In this document: positions 1 through 8,592 of the stretch, one piece after another
How positions within the stretch are numbered: the first letter of the stretch is position 1
How the letters are laid out: each line of letters opens with the position of its first letter
NCBI GenBank assembly: GCA_027596075.1
Contig: JADGJC010000547.1
Span: 857-18,324, forward strand
DNA from: Rhizophlyctis rosea
Lineage: Eukaryota > Chytridiomycota > Chytridiomycetes > Rhizophlyctidales > Rhizophlyctidaceae
Direction: 5' to 3'
DNA length: 17,468 nt
Notes under the pieces: model-generated
What the model was told of the DNA's origin: nothing
Seen by the model: only the letters and a program-made list of their open reading frames with translations
Database searches by the model: none
Made by a program: the position numbers and the translations under genes

Positions 1-77
1 CTCACCCCCCTCACCCCACCCCACTTGTAAACTCTCCACCAACAAACAACAAAAACCCACATCAAAAAAAAAAACAC

Positions 78-1070
78 CTACGCATTCAAATCCAAAACCC
101 TCGCCCCAACCAAATATCTGTAACTCGCAAACGCCGCATCCACATCATCTTGCCCAAATGCTAGATCCGTTGCGTTCAATGCCTGTCCACTCGCCAGACG
201 GTCCATTAAGGAGCGAATGATGACGCGATTGGTGATTAGGTCCATGTTGTCTTTTTGGGCCCAGACGATTGCTTCGGTTTGTTGGCGGCGGACTTCGGCG
301 ACGGTTTGGAGGCGGAGTTGGGATTCTTCTCTGGTGTGTTTGGAAGGGAGTTGGGGTTTAGACAGTCATCCTAAACACACACGCGCGCGAGCACCCCCAC
401 CAACCCCCCACCACCTTCTTCACCCTCCCGCCCCTCAGCATCATTGATCAACCCGTCGATGGACCTTTCGATGTCGTCGATGCGGGAGGACATATCGTCC
501 ACTGTTGGGGTTAGAGGGAATATACGTAAGTAAATTATGGAGTGGGGAAGTGTGAAGGATTCAGCAATCAGTGAGTGATTGAAATGCGATGTGGGAAAAG
601 CGACGCGGTGCGGTATGATTACGTACTACGTGATTGGACTACGTTTGTCATTTCATCGAACTTTGTTTGCTGCGATTGTGGGGTATGACGCCATCGAAGA
701 ATGATAGAGTATGGAGGAGGGATATGGTTGATTATGGGACGCGAGATATGTCAGTTACTTGCTACGCTCTAACTGATCCCCACCGATCGAGACCGCTCAA
801 ACCCTGGTCCAAAAAGCCAAACTCACCAGTTGGGACAGTATTGTTTCGACCTGCGGTAATCCAAACGCCGGAACACAATAAAAATATCGAGGAGATGGTG
901 GTTAGTGATCCTTCGCTTGACATGCACTGATCTCTCCTCCATCCGATCCCCTCACAACTTACAAATTGCGACAACTCTTGCGCGGTCTGTTGTGAAGATG
1001 GTGCTGACACGGAGTTGGTGGTGCTCAAGTCTGTTGACGACTTGGCGGTTGAGGGAGTCGTTGCTGACAT
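78..1070 (-). CDS. HSBP1: HSBP1-type coiled-coil protein with C-terminal extension, five exons
   Basis: Exons on the minus strand are 1070-963, 850-827, 669-627, 501-424 and 328-78; together they are 504 nt, in frame, giving 167 aa. Exon 1 gives a Ser/Thr-rich start (MSATTPSTAK...). Exons 2-4 give VETILSQL, QTKFDEMTNVV and DDMSSRIDDIERSID, which match the HSBP1 core (human has DDMSSRIDDLEKNIADL). HSBP1 is a small nuclear hexameric or trimeric coiled coil that binds the heat-shock factor HSF1 and damps the heat-shock response. The introns have GTAAGT, GTGAGT, GTACGT and GTGAAG donors and CAG or GAG acceptors; CTAAC or CTGAC branch sites are visible in the first three. Exon 5 adds 82 charged helical residues not present in the usual 75-100 aa family members. 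If the last intron (423-329) is kept, the frame stops at 371 and gives about 101 aa, close to normal family length. Core identity is secure; the extension is inferred from splice phase and an open frame. Confidence 0.8.
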
Positions 1071-1423
1071 TGTTACTGTTGGGTGTTGGTATTGTGCTTT
1101 AGCTGGCAGACCTGGCTGGGGAGATGCAATTTGGTGAAGGCGAAGAAGTTGAGGAGGGAAGGGTTTTGGTGCAGGGGTTCGTCATTGGTCACCCGCGTGT
1201 CCGAACGGCCGGTCATGTGGTGAAGCAAGCCATGGCAGCACCGCCACAGGTCCTTTTCGCGAATTTGAGTTGTCACTTTTGTGCAACGTGGGCGAGGTGG
1301 GCGGAGTGAGGGCCTAGTGCAAAGGCAGTGCAAAGGGGCAAAGCCGCGATCCACCCAGTGCTCCTTCTTCTCTCGACAGTCGCATTTCAACTTCCTTGCA
1401 TTCTTCTTGAAGCGAGCTCAGAT
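1071..1423. other. Divergent intergenic region between HSBP1-like gene and F-box relic
   Basis: This stretch of about 350 bp separates two divergently oriented genes, so it should hold the promoters of both. Open frames here are short and look like chance. A two-unit heat-shock-element-like motif, TTCTTGAA, lies at 1404-1411, but I do not count it as a site (see rejected items). I see no TATA box next to the HSBP1-like start. Confidence 0.4.
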
Positions 1424-2532
1424 ATGAGCGGTTGGGACCACTTTTGCCCCGTCTGCGGTGTGGGTGTCAACTGCGTTTGGGAAGATCGCACGCCGGAGGA
1501 CGACATTGACTTTGTGGAGTCTGTGGGTGTCCTGAAAGCACCAGGCCTACTATCTCCACCGTGCACCAGCACAGGCTGGGGCGCTGAATCCTATCGTGTG
1601 GAGGTGTGCGTCACGGAAGAAACTATGGAAGAGACCCTGGGGGTGTACCCACAGATCTCCACTTGGAACTCCGACGGAGGAGAATATGAGAGAATTCAAT
1701 TGCATGTTTCGAGGCGGACATGAGGATAGTTTTGAGCCAGAGCCTGGATTCGTCATGCATGTAGTTTGTGCGGACCTACTTATGGGAGAATTGGAACGGG
1801 TGGGGTCGGCGGGATTGCGAGATCGTACGGCAGTTCCTGCAACGACAACGGAAACTTACCTGAAACAACTTAGACAAGATCTCTTTGCCTGGATCATGTA
1901 CAACACCCGCGACATGGCTCAAGTTATCGACATCGGTTTTAGACGAGATGGTGCTCGGAATAATCAGACTGAAGTTGGACAGATGGTGGAGTCACAGCTC
2001 CTTTATGGAGGTGTTGAGGATGGATGGGACCAATTCTTCAGTGTTCCTGAAGGATTAGAATGGGCGGTGGCCTGTCCAAATCGCTACCCTCCAATACCTC
2101 TCCTATCATCTTCGTCCTCTTTGTCAAACATCACAACCCCATCACCAACTAAATCAACCATGACTACCATAACGCGCGACCACCTTTCCAAACTTGCAAA
2201 CACTATCTCCACCTTCCCAATCGATCTTCCATTCGACATCCATATCCACATTTTGAACAAACTCAACATCAAGGACCTCGCCCGGCTACCTTAGTATCCA
2301 GATTTACATCCCAGATGCTCTCTGGACCCGACTACAATTTTCTACGGCAGTCCCACTGCGACAAAGCCGGGTGGTTACCGCCTGATTATAGTCCGGAACC
2401 CAACAAATGCGGAACCGGCTCCGGATACAAAAGGTGCTCAATTATATCGTGCGGGGCGGCCTAAACATGCCGGACTATCAGCGGAAGTGGGTTAATGAAT
2501 GGGACGATGGGTATATTTTGAAGTATTTGTAG
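1424..2532 (+). pseudogene. Decayed F-box protein gene (fungal CxxCG-type F-box family)
   Basis: Family landmarks appear in the expected order but in different frames. An N-terminal MSGWDHFCPVCGVG (CxxCG knuckle) opens at 1424 and this frame runs to a stop at 1721-1723. A second frame carries PGFVMHVVCADLL near 1750, EWAVACPNRYPPIPLL near 2060-2100, a Ser/Thr-rich linker, and an F-box (LPFDIHIHILNKLN then IKDLARLP) ending at a stop at 2292-2294. VSRFTSQML and a GWLPPDYSPEP stretch then continue in another frame from 2294, and MRNRLRIQK (a C-terminal motif of the family) lies near 2414-2440 in yet another, ending at 2532. F-box proteins recruit substrates to SCF ubiquitin ligases through Skp1. 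The change at 2290-2296 falls inside the F-box with no room for an intron, so this is a pseudogene, or else the assembly carries indel errors. The region after the F-box also looks shortened. Confidence 0.65.
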
Positions 2533-3139
2533 AAGCGTCATCCGAGCTGACTAGCTAGCAGTTTACGGGCAACTGTACATTCAAAGGTTGTAGAGTGGTT
2601 GGAGTTGGGAGTGGACTACACAAATTGTATATAGACACTATGGCGGCACCTAGTTACGACTGGGAAAGAGGATTATCACCAGTCCAATATGTTTCGCTTC
2701 ACGATTTGATCAATTCAAGTGCATCCGGTTTGTTGAACGTCTAAGCCTACTATGAAGTCGACTACATAATATGGACCAGCAAGACGAACTGGTGAAAAAG
2801 CACACAATGCAAATTGTTCCTCGTGCCGGTTGAAGTCACTGTTCCATTACAATGCCACCACAGTGCCACCGAAACTCCACCGCCAATTTTGCCGGGGTCC
2901 ATTTCTAATTCCGCTTTGGCCCTCTTCTTCCAGACCTTCTGTCGGAGATTTCCACAACATTCCCACTCCATCCCGTTGAAATATATGGTTGTTAATACTG
3001 TTATGTGCCCGCGACAGTGTCTTGGCAGCTGCGGGCTATGAATTTACCAAGGACGGATATATAAACGGACATTCAACTGGAAAGCACAGTCTCCACAGTG
3101 GCTGGCATTCTCAAGTCTCCAAGTCAATTGGTTTGGTGA
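2533..3139. other. Intergenic region upstream of the SelO gene
   Basis: I see no gene here. Open frames of up to about 80 codons exist on both strands but have no coding character I recognise. The right end holds the likely core promoter of the SelO gene, with a TATA box at 3058-3065. Confidence 0.4.
3058..3065 (+). promoter_or_regulatory. TATA box of the SelO gene
   Basis: TATATAAA lies 75 bp before the first in-frame ATG (3140) and 135 bp before the second (3200). Position and orientation fit a core promoter for the SelO gene. Transcripts starting 30-60 bp downstream would include both start codons. Inferred from motif and position only. Confidence 0.45.
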
Positions 3140-5032
3140 ATGCGCGTATCTTCAGCTCTTCCATTAGCTGCACTTTTATCCACTTCCTGCAGCGCCACTA
3201 TGACTTCATACACTGTCTCCAACCTCCCGTACAATAACACGCTCCTATCAGAACTGCCCGGTGATGCTTTCACCGTTCAAACAGATGCTGCCCCTTCCTC
3301 ACCAGACCACCCCTCCCGGCGCTCCCGCATCGTCACCAACGCCTTTTGGAGTCCCGTGGCCCCAGAAGAGCTGCCAAACCCAGTGTTACTATCCACAAGC
3401 CCCTCCGTATTGAATCTGTTGAACATAGACAAGACCGAAGTCACTACAGACAAGTTCCTCTCCACCTTCTCCGGGAACCAGCTTCTAATCGGCACACAAC
3501 CCTGGTCCCACGCCTACGGCGGCCACCAATTCGGATACTATGCCAATCAACTCGGTGACGGTCGGGCAATATCCCTCGCCCAGATCCAAACACCCTCCAA
3601 CAGAATACAAGAACTCCAACTGAAAGGCGCAGGTCGCACCCCCTTCTCCCGCCATGGCGACGGTCTGGCCGTCCTTCGCTCCTCCATTCGAGAATACCTA
3701 GCATCAGAACTCATGCACTGCCTCGGCGTCCCCACATCCCGCGCCCTATCACTCATCGCATCCCCACTCCCCGTCCACCGTGAAACTCTCGAACCAGCAG
3801 CGATCGTCACCCGCGTAGCGCCTACCTGGATCCGCTTTGGAAGTTTCGAACTTCATTATTACCGTAAACAACCGGAGAACGTCAAACTCCTAGCCGACTA
3901 CGTGATTCGCCACCATTACCCTCACCTCCTTACATCCTCGGACCCCTCCCACCCGCACTGGAACATCTATGCCCGATTCTTCCAGGCTGTGACGCACCGC
4001 ACGGCAGAGATGATCGCTCACTGGCAATCGGTTGGATTTTGTCACGGAGTTATGAACACGGATAATATGTCTATATTGGGCATAACGATTGACTACGGAC
4101 CCTTTGCGTTTTTGGATGCGTATGATCCGGCGTTTATTTGTAACCATTCTGATGACGAGGGGAGGTATGCATTTGATCAGCAGCCTGGTGTTGCGAAGTG
4201 GAATTTGGGAAAGTTGGGTGAGACGCTTGTTGCGCTCTTGGGAGCAAAAGAGGGAGCGGCGAAGGAGGAGACGTTGGAGGAGTTCTTGCAGGCGGATTTG
4301 GTGGGGGAAGGGAAGAAAGTTTTGGAAGAGGTTTTGGAGGAGTGTGATGGGGTGTTTCAGGGGAAATTTGATGAGTTGATGGGACGGAAGCTGGGGTTGA
4401 CCAGCATCATTCCGACGGACTCTGCTACCGTCATTCAACCCCTGCTCGACCTCCTCGCACTCACACAAGTGGATTATACGAACTTCTTCCGTACGCTCTC
4501 TACCACTCCTCTAGACTCCCTCACTTCCACCATCCTTCCTACACTCCTCGCAGCCTACGACGCTCGACCCACTCCCGCTGCAGAATCCAAATCCCAAATC
4601 ACTGAACGCTGGACCACATGGCTTGCATCCTACACCCACCGTCTCTCCACAATCCCCCAACCGGAATCCACACGCCTCGCACAAATGCGCCAAACAAACC
4701 CCAAAAATGTTCTCCGCAACTGGGTCGCGCAGGATATCATCGAACGCGTGTCGCAGGACCCGCGGTTGACGGTGCCGTCGTTCCAAGAGCTGTACTCTGG
4801 GACGTTTTCTGCGGATTTCTCATCTACTGTGACGTTTGGGAAGGGGAATGAGACGGGCGCAGTGGATGGGGCGGAGGTTATGAGGAGGGCAGTGAGGGTT
4901 TTGATTGATGAGGCATTTGAGGATGGAGGTGAAGAGAGGAACAAAGAGGATGAGGGGGTTGAGTTGAGTGAGTTTTGGAAGGGGGAGGTGCCGGGGTGGG
5001 GCAGGGGGTTGCAGTGTAGTTGTAGTTCATGA
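3140..5032 (+). CDS. FMP40: SelO family protein adenylyltransferase (AMPylase), mitochondrial
   Basis: This is one uninterrupted frame of 630 aa. SelO proteins have a kinase-like fold that binds ATP upside down and transfer AMP to Ser/Thr/Tyr of redox proteins; the yeast member Fmp40 is mitochondrial. Landmarks: SHAYGGHQFGYYANQLGDGRA (LGDGR at residues 138-142), LKGAGRTPFSRHGDG with Lys162, REYLASE, GVMNTDNMS with Asp308-Asn309, and DYGPF with Asp318, which matches the catalytic Asp256 of E. coli SelO. FICNHSD supplies Cys334 and the C terminus QCSCSS supplies Cys628; these match the redox-linked Cys272/Cys476 pair of E. coli, and Cys628 occupies the selenocysteine position of animal SelO. 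Two starts are possible. The 3140 start adds 20 Arg/Ser/Leu-rich residues resembling a mitochondrial presequence; ATG 3200 has the better start context. Length fits fungal homologues. No break is visible. Confidence 0.95.
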   Translation: MRVSSALPLAALLSTSCSATMTSYTVSNLPYNNTLLSELPGDAFTVQTDAAPSSPDHPSRRSRIVTNAFWSPVAPEELPNPVLLSTSPSVLNLLNIDKTEVTTDKFLSTFSGNQLLIGTQPWSHAYGGHQFGYYANQLGDGRAISLAQIQTPSNRIQELQLKGAGRTPFSRHGDGLAVLRSSIREYLASELMHCLGVPTSRALSLIASPLPVHRETLEPAAIVTRVAPTWIRFGSFELHYYRKQPENVKLLADYVIRHHYPHLLTSSDPSHPHWNIYARFFQAVTHRTAEMIAHWQSVGFCHGVMNTDNMSILGITIDYGPFAFLDAYDPAFICNHSDDEGRYAFDQQPGVAKWNLGKLGETLVALLGAKEGAAKEETLEEFLQADLVGEGKKVLEEVLEECDGVFQGKFDELMGRKLGLTSIIPTDSATVIQPLLDLLALTQVDYTNFFRTLSTTPLDSLTSTILPTLLAAYDARPTPAAESKSQITERWTTWLASYTHRLSTIPQPESTRLAQMRQTNPKNVLRNWVAQDIIERVSQDPRLTVPSFQELYSGTFSADFSSTVTFGKGNETGAVDGAEVMRRAVRVLIDEAFEDGGEERNKEDEGVELSEFWKGEVPGWGRGLQCSCSS

Positions 5033-5486
5033 GTGGTCGATGTAAGTCATGGAAATGTACATAGCTCACTTCAATATGATATCTCAAATGCTTCACGCTT
5101 TGCTGTTGTCATTGTGTTAGTATTTCGCCTCCTGGCTTGATCTCATTGATCGTGTGCCTTATGACGTCGGGACGGAAAGCCCGATGCGTATTGGCCATTG
5201 GCGCATGGAGTTCTACTGTGACCAGAATGCAATCCGGCCTACTATGGTCGTTTTGGGCAGCATCAACTGATGAAGAATGACGGACAGATATGTTGACTAC
5301 AAAAGGGCTGATCGCATTGGACTAGGCTATGGTCGTCAATCATTCATCATGAGGGGCTATTGAGAGAGTTGGAGAACCATCCTGACACATTCTGTGAGTG
5401 TCTTTCGGATATTTCCACATATTATCGCCGTTGAAACTTTTTTTGCCCATTGAGCCTTGATAACACGGTGATCAACGTTCATCTTG
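5033..5486. other. Intergenic region downstream of the SelO gene
   Basis: This is about 450 bp without a supported gene. It must contain the SelO 3' untranslated region and polyadenylation site, but I see no clear AATAAA signal. Both strands are broken by frequent stops. Confidence 0.4.
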
Positions 5487-5509
5487 TAGAAGTTGCGGAG
5501 CAACTTCTA
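5487..5509. repeat. Perfect inverted repeat, 10-bp arms with 3-bp loop
   Basis: The left arm TAGAAGTTGC (5487-5496) and right arm GCAACTTCTA (5500-5509) are exact reverse complements around GGA. A transcript of either strand could form a tight hairpin. It lies between the SelO gene and the H3 relic. Its role is unknown; it could be a transcript-end structure or a remnant of a mobile element. Confidence 0.8.
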
Positions 5510-5592
5510 ATCAGAAAGGAATGACGCCGAAGAGACATCAACGCGCGGACATCGAATAGTTCGAATCAGCAACGCATTACACTGAGTGCAGG

Positions 5593-5826
5593 TTGGAGCG
5601 TCAATATATCAAGAAGCCAGTTGTTTGTTCTCCTGGTTTTCAGGAACCTGCCCTCGTTTACCCTCTACGCCCGGAACAACCTCTAAACCCTCTTTTCAAC
5701 TTTCTGCAGGAGGTCTCTAAAGCTTACCTCGTCAACACTAACCTCGCCGCGATCCACGCCAAGCGCGTTACGATCCAACCCAAGGACATCCAACTCGCCC
5801 GTCGTCTCCGTGGCGAACGCTCCTAA
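5593..5826 (+). pseudogene. Histone H3 relic (C-terminal part with internal deletions)
   Basis: The last 39 codons (5710-5826) read [14 protein letters not shown], then [15 protein letters not shown] and a stop, which is nearly the canonical fungal H3 C terminus ([14 protein letters not shown]...RRLRGERS). After AYLV the usual LFED block at the end of helix 2 is missing, so YLV joins NTNL directly; this should disrupt the histone fold. Upstream in the same frame, IKKP followed four residues later by PG resembles KKPHRYKPG of H3, and FLQE resembles ALQE. The intervening core (RYQKS...LPFQRLVREIA) is absent. CTGCAG at 5704-5709 could be read as Leu-Gln of ALQE or as a splice acceptor. The N-terminal tail with its modifiable lysines is not found. 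It is most simply a degraded partial copy; a functional short H3-like protein seems unlikely but is not excluded. Confidence 0.7.
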
Positions 5827-6107
5827 GTTTCCTCAGTCCCTACCTACCCTCCCACCGCAAAACCGTGGGGAGTACAATATCCAACCAACTTTGCTTTGCT
5901 TGGTTTCTTCTCCCATTTAAATAGTGTTTCGTAAACATCATTTGCGGCTTTCGGTTATTCCTTTTATTCGCAAGCATTGCATCCGTGGCGAGAACGTCGC
6001 GATACTAGCTGTCGATTATTTTGTCAGTGGGTAAACGGTGAGTGATGACAACATTGTGTGGGTGAGTGTGTATGTTTGAAGGGGGATACAGATCAGCGCA
6101 TGCAACG
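5827..6107. other. Intergenic region before paralogue 1
   Basis: This gap of 281 bp lies between the H3 relic and the first ATG used in the model of paralogue 1. A TTTAAAT tract lies near 5916, but there is no good TATA box at the expected distance. An undetected 5' exon of paralogue 1 could lie here. Confidence 0.3.
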
Positions 6108-7560
6108 ATGGAAGTGTTTAAGAAATCCTGGACCACATCACTAATCGTGCATTCAGCGTTTCGGAATCCGCCGAGTAATCGCCATCCTAACCTCTTGAAG
6201 AATCTTCGGAAACAACTAGTATCCCACAATATATGTGACTTCAATGTTCTGTGAAATAACGAAATATCTCCCACGCCCATGTTGACATTGAATATTTTTG
6301 GCAGGTTCCTCACCACTAGACCCCACCCCACCCCGTCTCCAAAATCATCGCCGCCGTACAAGAAGCGGTGGACCTCTTCTACTTCCACAAACCGACCTTC
6401 CCCCACTCCTAACAAGAAACCCCTCGTTGTGTCGCTCCTCTCAGACGACGAAGATGACGAGCCTGTCAGGACCACTTCTAAAAACAAGGCTAAAGAACGG
6501 GCACCCCCACCCCGCACTCCCACGCCACACAACCGTTCCATCACCTCTACCCCCCTCAACATCTCCCCACTCTCGGCGCGCTCATACACCTCCATCTCAT
6601 CCTCCTTCTCCCACGAAAGTTCGGCCTCAATCACCGTAATCACCAACCCCCAAATCATTCTCTCCGCCCCCTCCACATCCATCGACCCAAACTCTTCCTC
6701 CAGATGCACCCTTCCCACCCTCACCACCATCCCCACACCCACACAACAACCTCCCGCATCAAACATCAACGGCGGCTTCAACTTTACGTATACGAATTAC
6801 AGGGGGATCGCCGTCTACGGTGGCGTGGAAAACTACAATCGCGTCGCAGCAGTCGAGGCCGCCGAATACGCACGCGCCATCGGTAATGCCGATCCTTGGA
6901 AGAACGCATTAAAAGCTGGGCAGTCTCCCAACAACCAGAACTTTTATGTTCAGCTAGGGTTCGCCGAGAAGCGGATCAATGAGAAAGGGGCGGTGGAAGT
7001 GCGGGAAAATCTTGTTCGGGGGTTAGACACTATCTTCAAGCTCTTCGTCACCATCCAAACGAGTATTGAACAAAAGGGAGACAAAGCTGTCCTAACAGAC
7101 ATGAAGAAGGCGTTGTCAAAGGCGGCTTTTACGACGGAACAATGGGGAGTAACTATCCGAGGGCCCAGATCCCTCACTCCAGTGCTCGGCCATATGCTCT
7201 TCCCGGACGGCGTATCCGGTCCGAACGTCCTCCACATGGTGCTTGGCTTTCGGCACTTCTCCATACACAAAGAAAAACGGCAATTTCGGGCGCCACGAGG
7301 CATCCATGCCGACCTCATCAATGCCAACACCCAGGTGAGATAGTGATGACAAATTCTCCACCTCTTCTGCATTCCATATTAGCCTAACTTCGTTCCCATC
7401 ACTCCAGTGCGGCACGTTTGATTTACGAAAGCATAAAGTTCTTCTCATCATAATGGGCTTGTATCCACTGTTCATTCCGACGTTGCTGATGACTTTGCGT
7501 GATGTTCACACATTGAGATTTCATGATGATTACGTTGAGTACTTCTACCGCGAGTGGTAG
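6108..7560 (+). CDS. Unrecognised SIM- and TM-bearing protein, paralogue 1
   Basis: Model: exons 6108-6250, 6305-7334 and 7408-7560 (1326 nt, 441 aa). Intron 1 is GTGAAA..GGCAG. Intron 2 is GTGAGA..CTCCAG with a CCTAACT branch site and is required to reach the last exon. I recognise no known family. Residues about 49-203 are rich in Pro, Ser and Thr, and contain VVSLLSDDEDDE (89-100), a hydrophobic core followed by acidic residues as in SUMO-interaction motifs. Residues about 205-391 form a conserved, probably helical domain (ENLVRGL at 282-288). The last exon encodes VLLIIMGLYPLFIPTLLMTL (402-421), a likely membrane segment, then a tail rich in aromatic and charged residues. The whole protein from about residue 50 aligns with the product at 13689-15255. 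The first exon (MEVFKKSW...) is not shared with that paralogue and is uncertain; translation could instead begin at ATG 6279 without intron 1. Function unknown. Confidence 0.75.
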
Positions 7561-7879
7561 GAGCTGATTGGTGTTGAAGGGTGCATGTAGAGATATTGTA
7601 CGTGCGGTTGTTCGTGTTCGTAGTATGATCAGGGAGTGCTTAGTGGTGGAACTATATAAACCAGTGTGTGTACTGTCCAAGAACAAGGCTATTTGGGGAA
7701 GAGCGATGCTTTAGTTTGGTGTGGAATATCATTGTGGAGCAATTGCAAACAAACGGAAGACTTGGTGATTGTCCCATGTCAAAGTCTCCATGTGAGCCCA
7801 CTTTCACACAACGTCGTCAGATCTGATAATCACTGAAAAGATGGCCAGTATCGAAAACAAACACGTGGATGAAGTATGT
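7561..7879. other. Spacer between paralogue 1 and the conserved tract
   Basis: This is about 320 bp that I cannot align with the shorter spacer after paralogue 2 (15256-15429). It probably includes the 3' untranslated region of paralogue 1. No coding region is supported. Confidence 0.35.
7653..7660 (+). promoter_or_regulatory. TATA-box-like sequence downstream of paralogue 1
   Basis: TATATAAA lies 93 bp after the stop of paralogue 1 and points into the conserved non-coding tract starting near 7880. It could drive a plus-strand transcript of that tract. No equivalent TATA is seen after paralogue 2, so the assignment is weak. Confidence 0.25.
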
Positions 7880-7961
7880 AATGATATATTGTTGACGCAG
7901 GCGACAGAACCGCAGCCGTTATTTACAACTATCTATTATATCGACGTTCGACGCTTCACTG

Positions 7962-8033
7962 TTCGACTTGTTGCGGTAGACGTGCATCGCTCCACCATTC
8001 GACTTGAGTGCCGTAGACGTGCTTCGCTCCACA
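7962..8033 (+). repeat. Tandem duplication, about 36-37 bp unit, two copies
   Basis: TTCGACTTG recurs at 7962 and 7998. GTAGACGTGC(A/T)TCGCTCCAC recurs about 37 bp apart (near 7975 and 8012) with one mismatch. This expands the GTGC-TCGCTCCAC element that occurs only once in copy B (near 15475), so the duplication is private to copy A. Confidence 0.7.
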
Positions 8034-8592
8034 AAGTCCAGTTGCCCATGTCCACCTCGGAAACCTAGTGGAGAGAACGGGTCCTCCGCGCAACCGTTCC
8101 ACGACAGCCCAACCAGGTCACCGCTCGGTAAGGATAACTGCCACCACCTCCTTGGGTGACAATACCGGCGGAGTTCTCCACAAGAAAGGGATGACCGGCG
8201 GACTGGGGCAATGTTGCGCAGGTTTTGTAAGCCGCCAGTTGTTCGGCAGCTCTCGTTCTGCGGGGGAGAAGGGGTCATCCGCCACTTCCGACTAATAACT
8301 ACCTCCACGGGTTCGCAGAGTCGCTCCGAGCCAAGTTACCCATTGGCCTTTTGTCCAAAAAGGACGGGTGAGCGGTTATCAGGAAAGGGAAGGTCTTACG
8401 TTTATGTGGGCAGTACCGACACATAAGCGACGTCTAAGGGGGATAGGGGGACGGGACTCAAAATGGGAATGTGTTAGTGGTCTGTTCTGAACATGCGAAT
8501 GAGTAGGATACCGGTTGGCGAAAAGTCGGCGAAGGAGGAACGGAGGATGGTCAAACTTGGATGCGACATGGCGGCGAAGGTGGTCGTTGTCG

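Noticed and set aside
1404..1411. Heat-shock-element-like TTCTTGAA near the HSBP1-like gene
   Set aside because: Only two of the usual three or more 5-bp units are present, it is 334 bp from the HSBP1-like start, and such a match is expected by chance every few kb.
3890..4468. 192-codon minus-strand open frame inside the SelO gene
   Set aside because: It is antisense to conserved SelO catalytic motifs and has no protein features of its own.
5550..5580. TTCGAATC resembling a tRNA T-loop
   Set aside because: No acceptor stem, anticodon arm or D arm can be folded around it.
6005..6781. 258-codon minus-strand open frame
   Set aside because: It lies opposite the spliced plus-strand paralogue 1, whose Pro/Ser/Thr-rich C-rich sequence naturally leaves the other strand open. 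It has no recognised motifs.
7919..8308. Minus-strand frame with QNESC/GLQ/LR shared with the frame at 15502-15921
   Set aside because: The shared residues come from DNA-level identity; in the next conserved block the two copies are in different frames, so a common protein is not supported.
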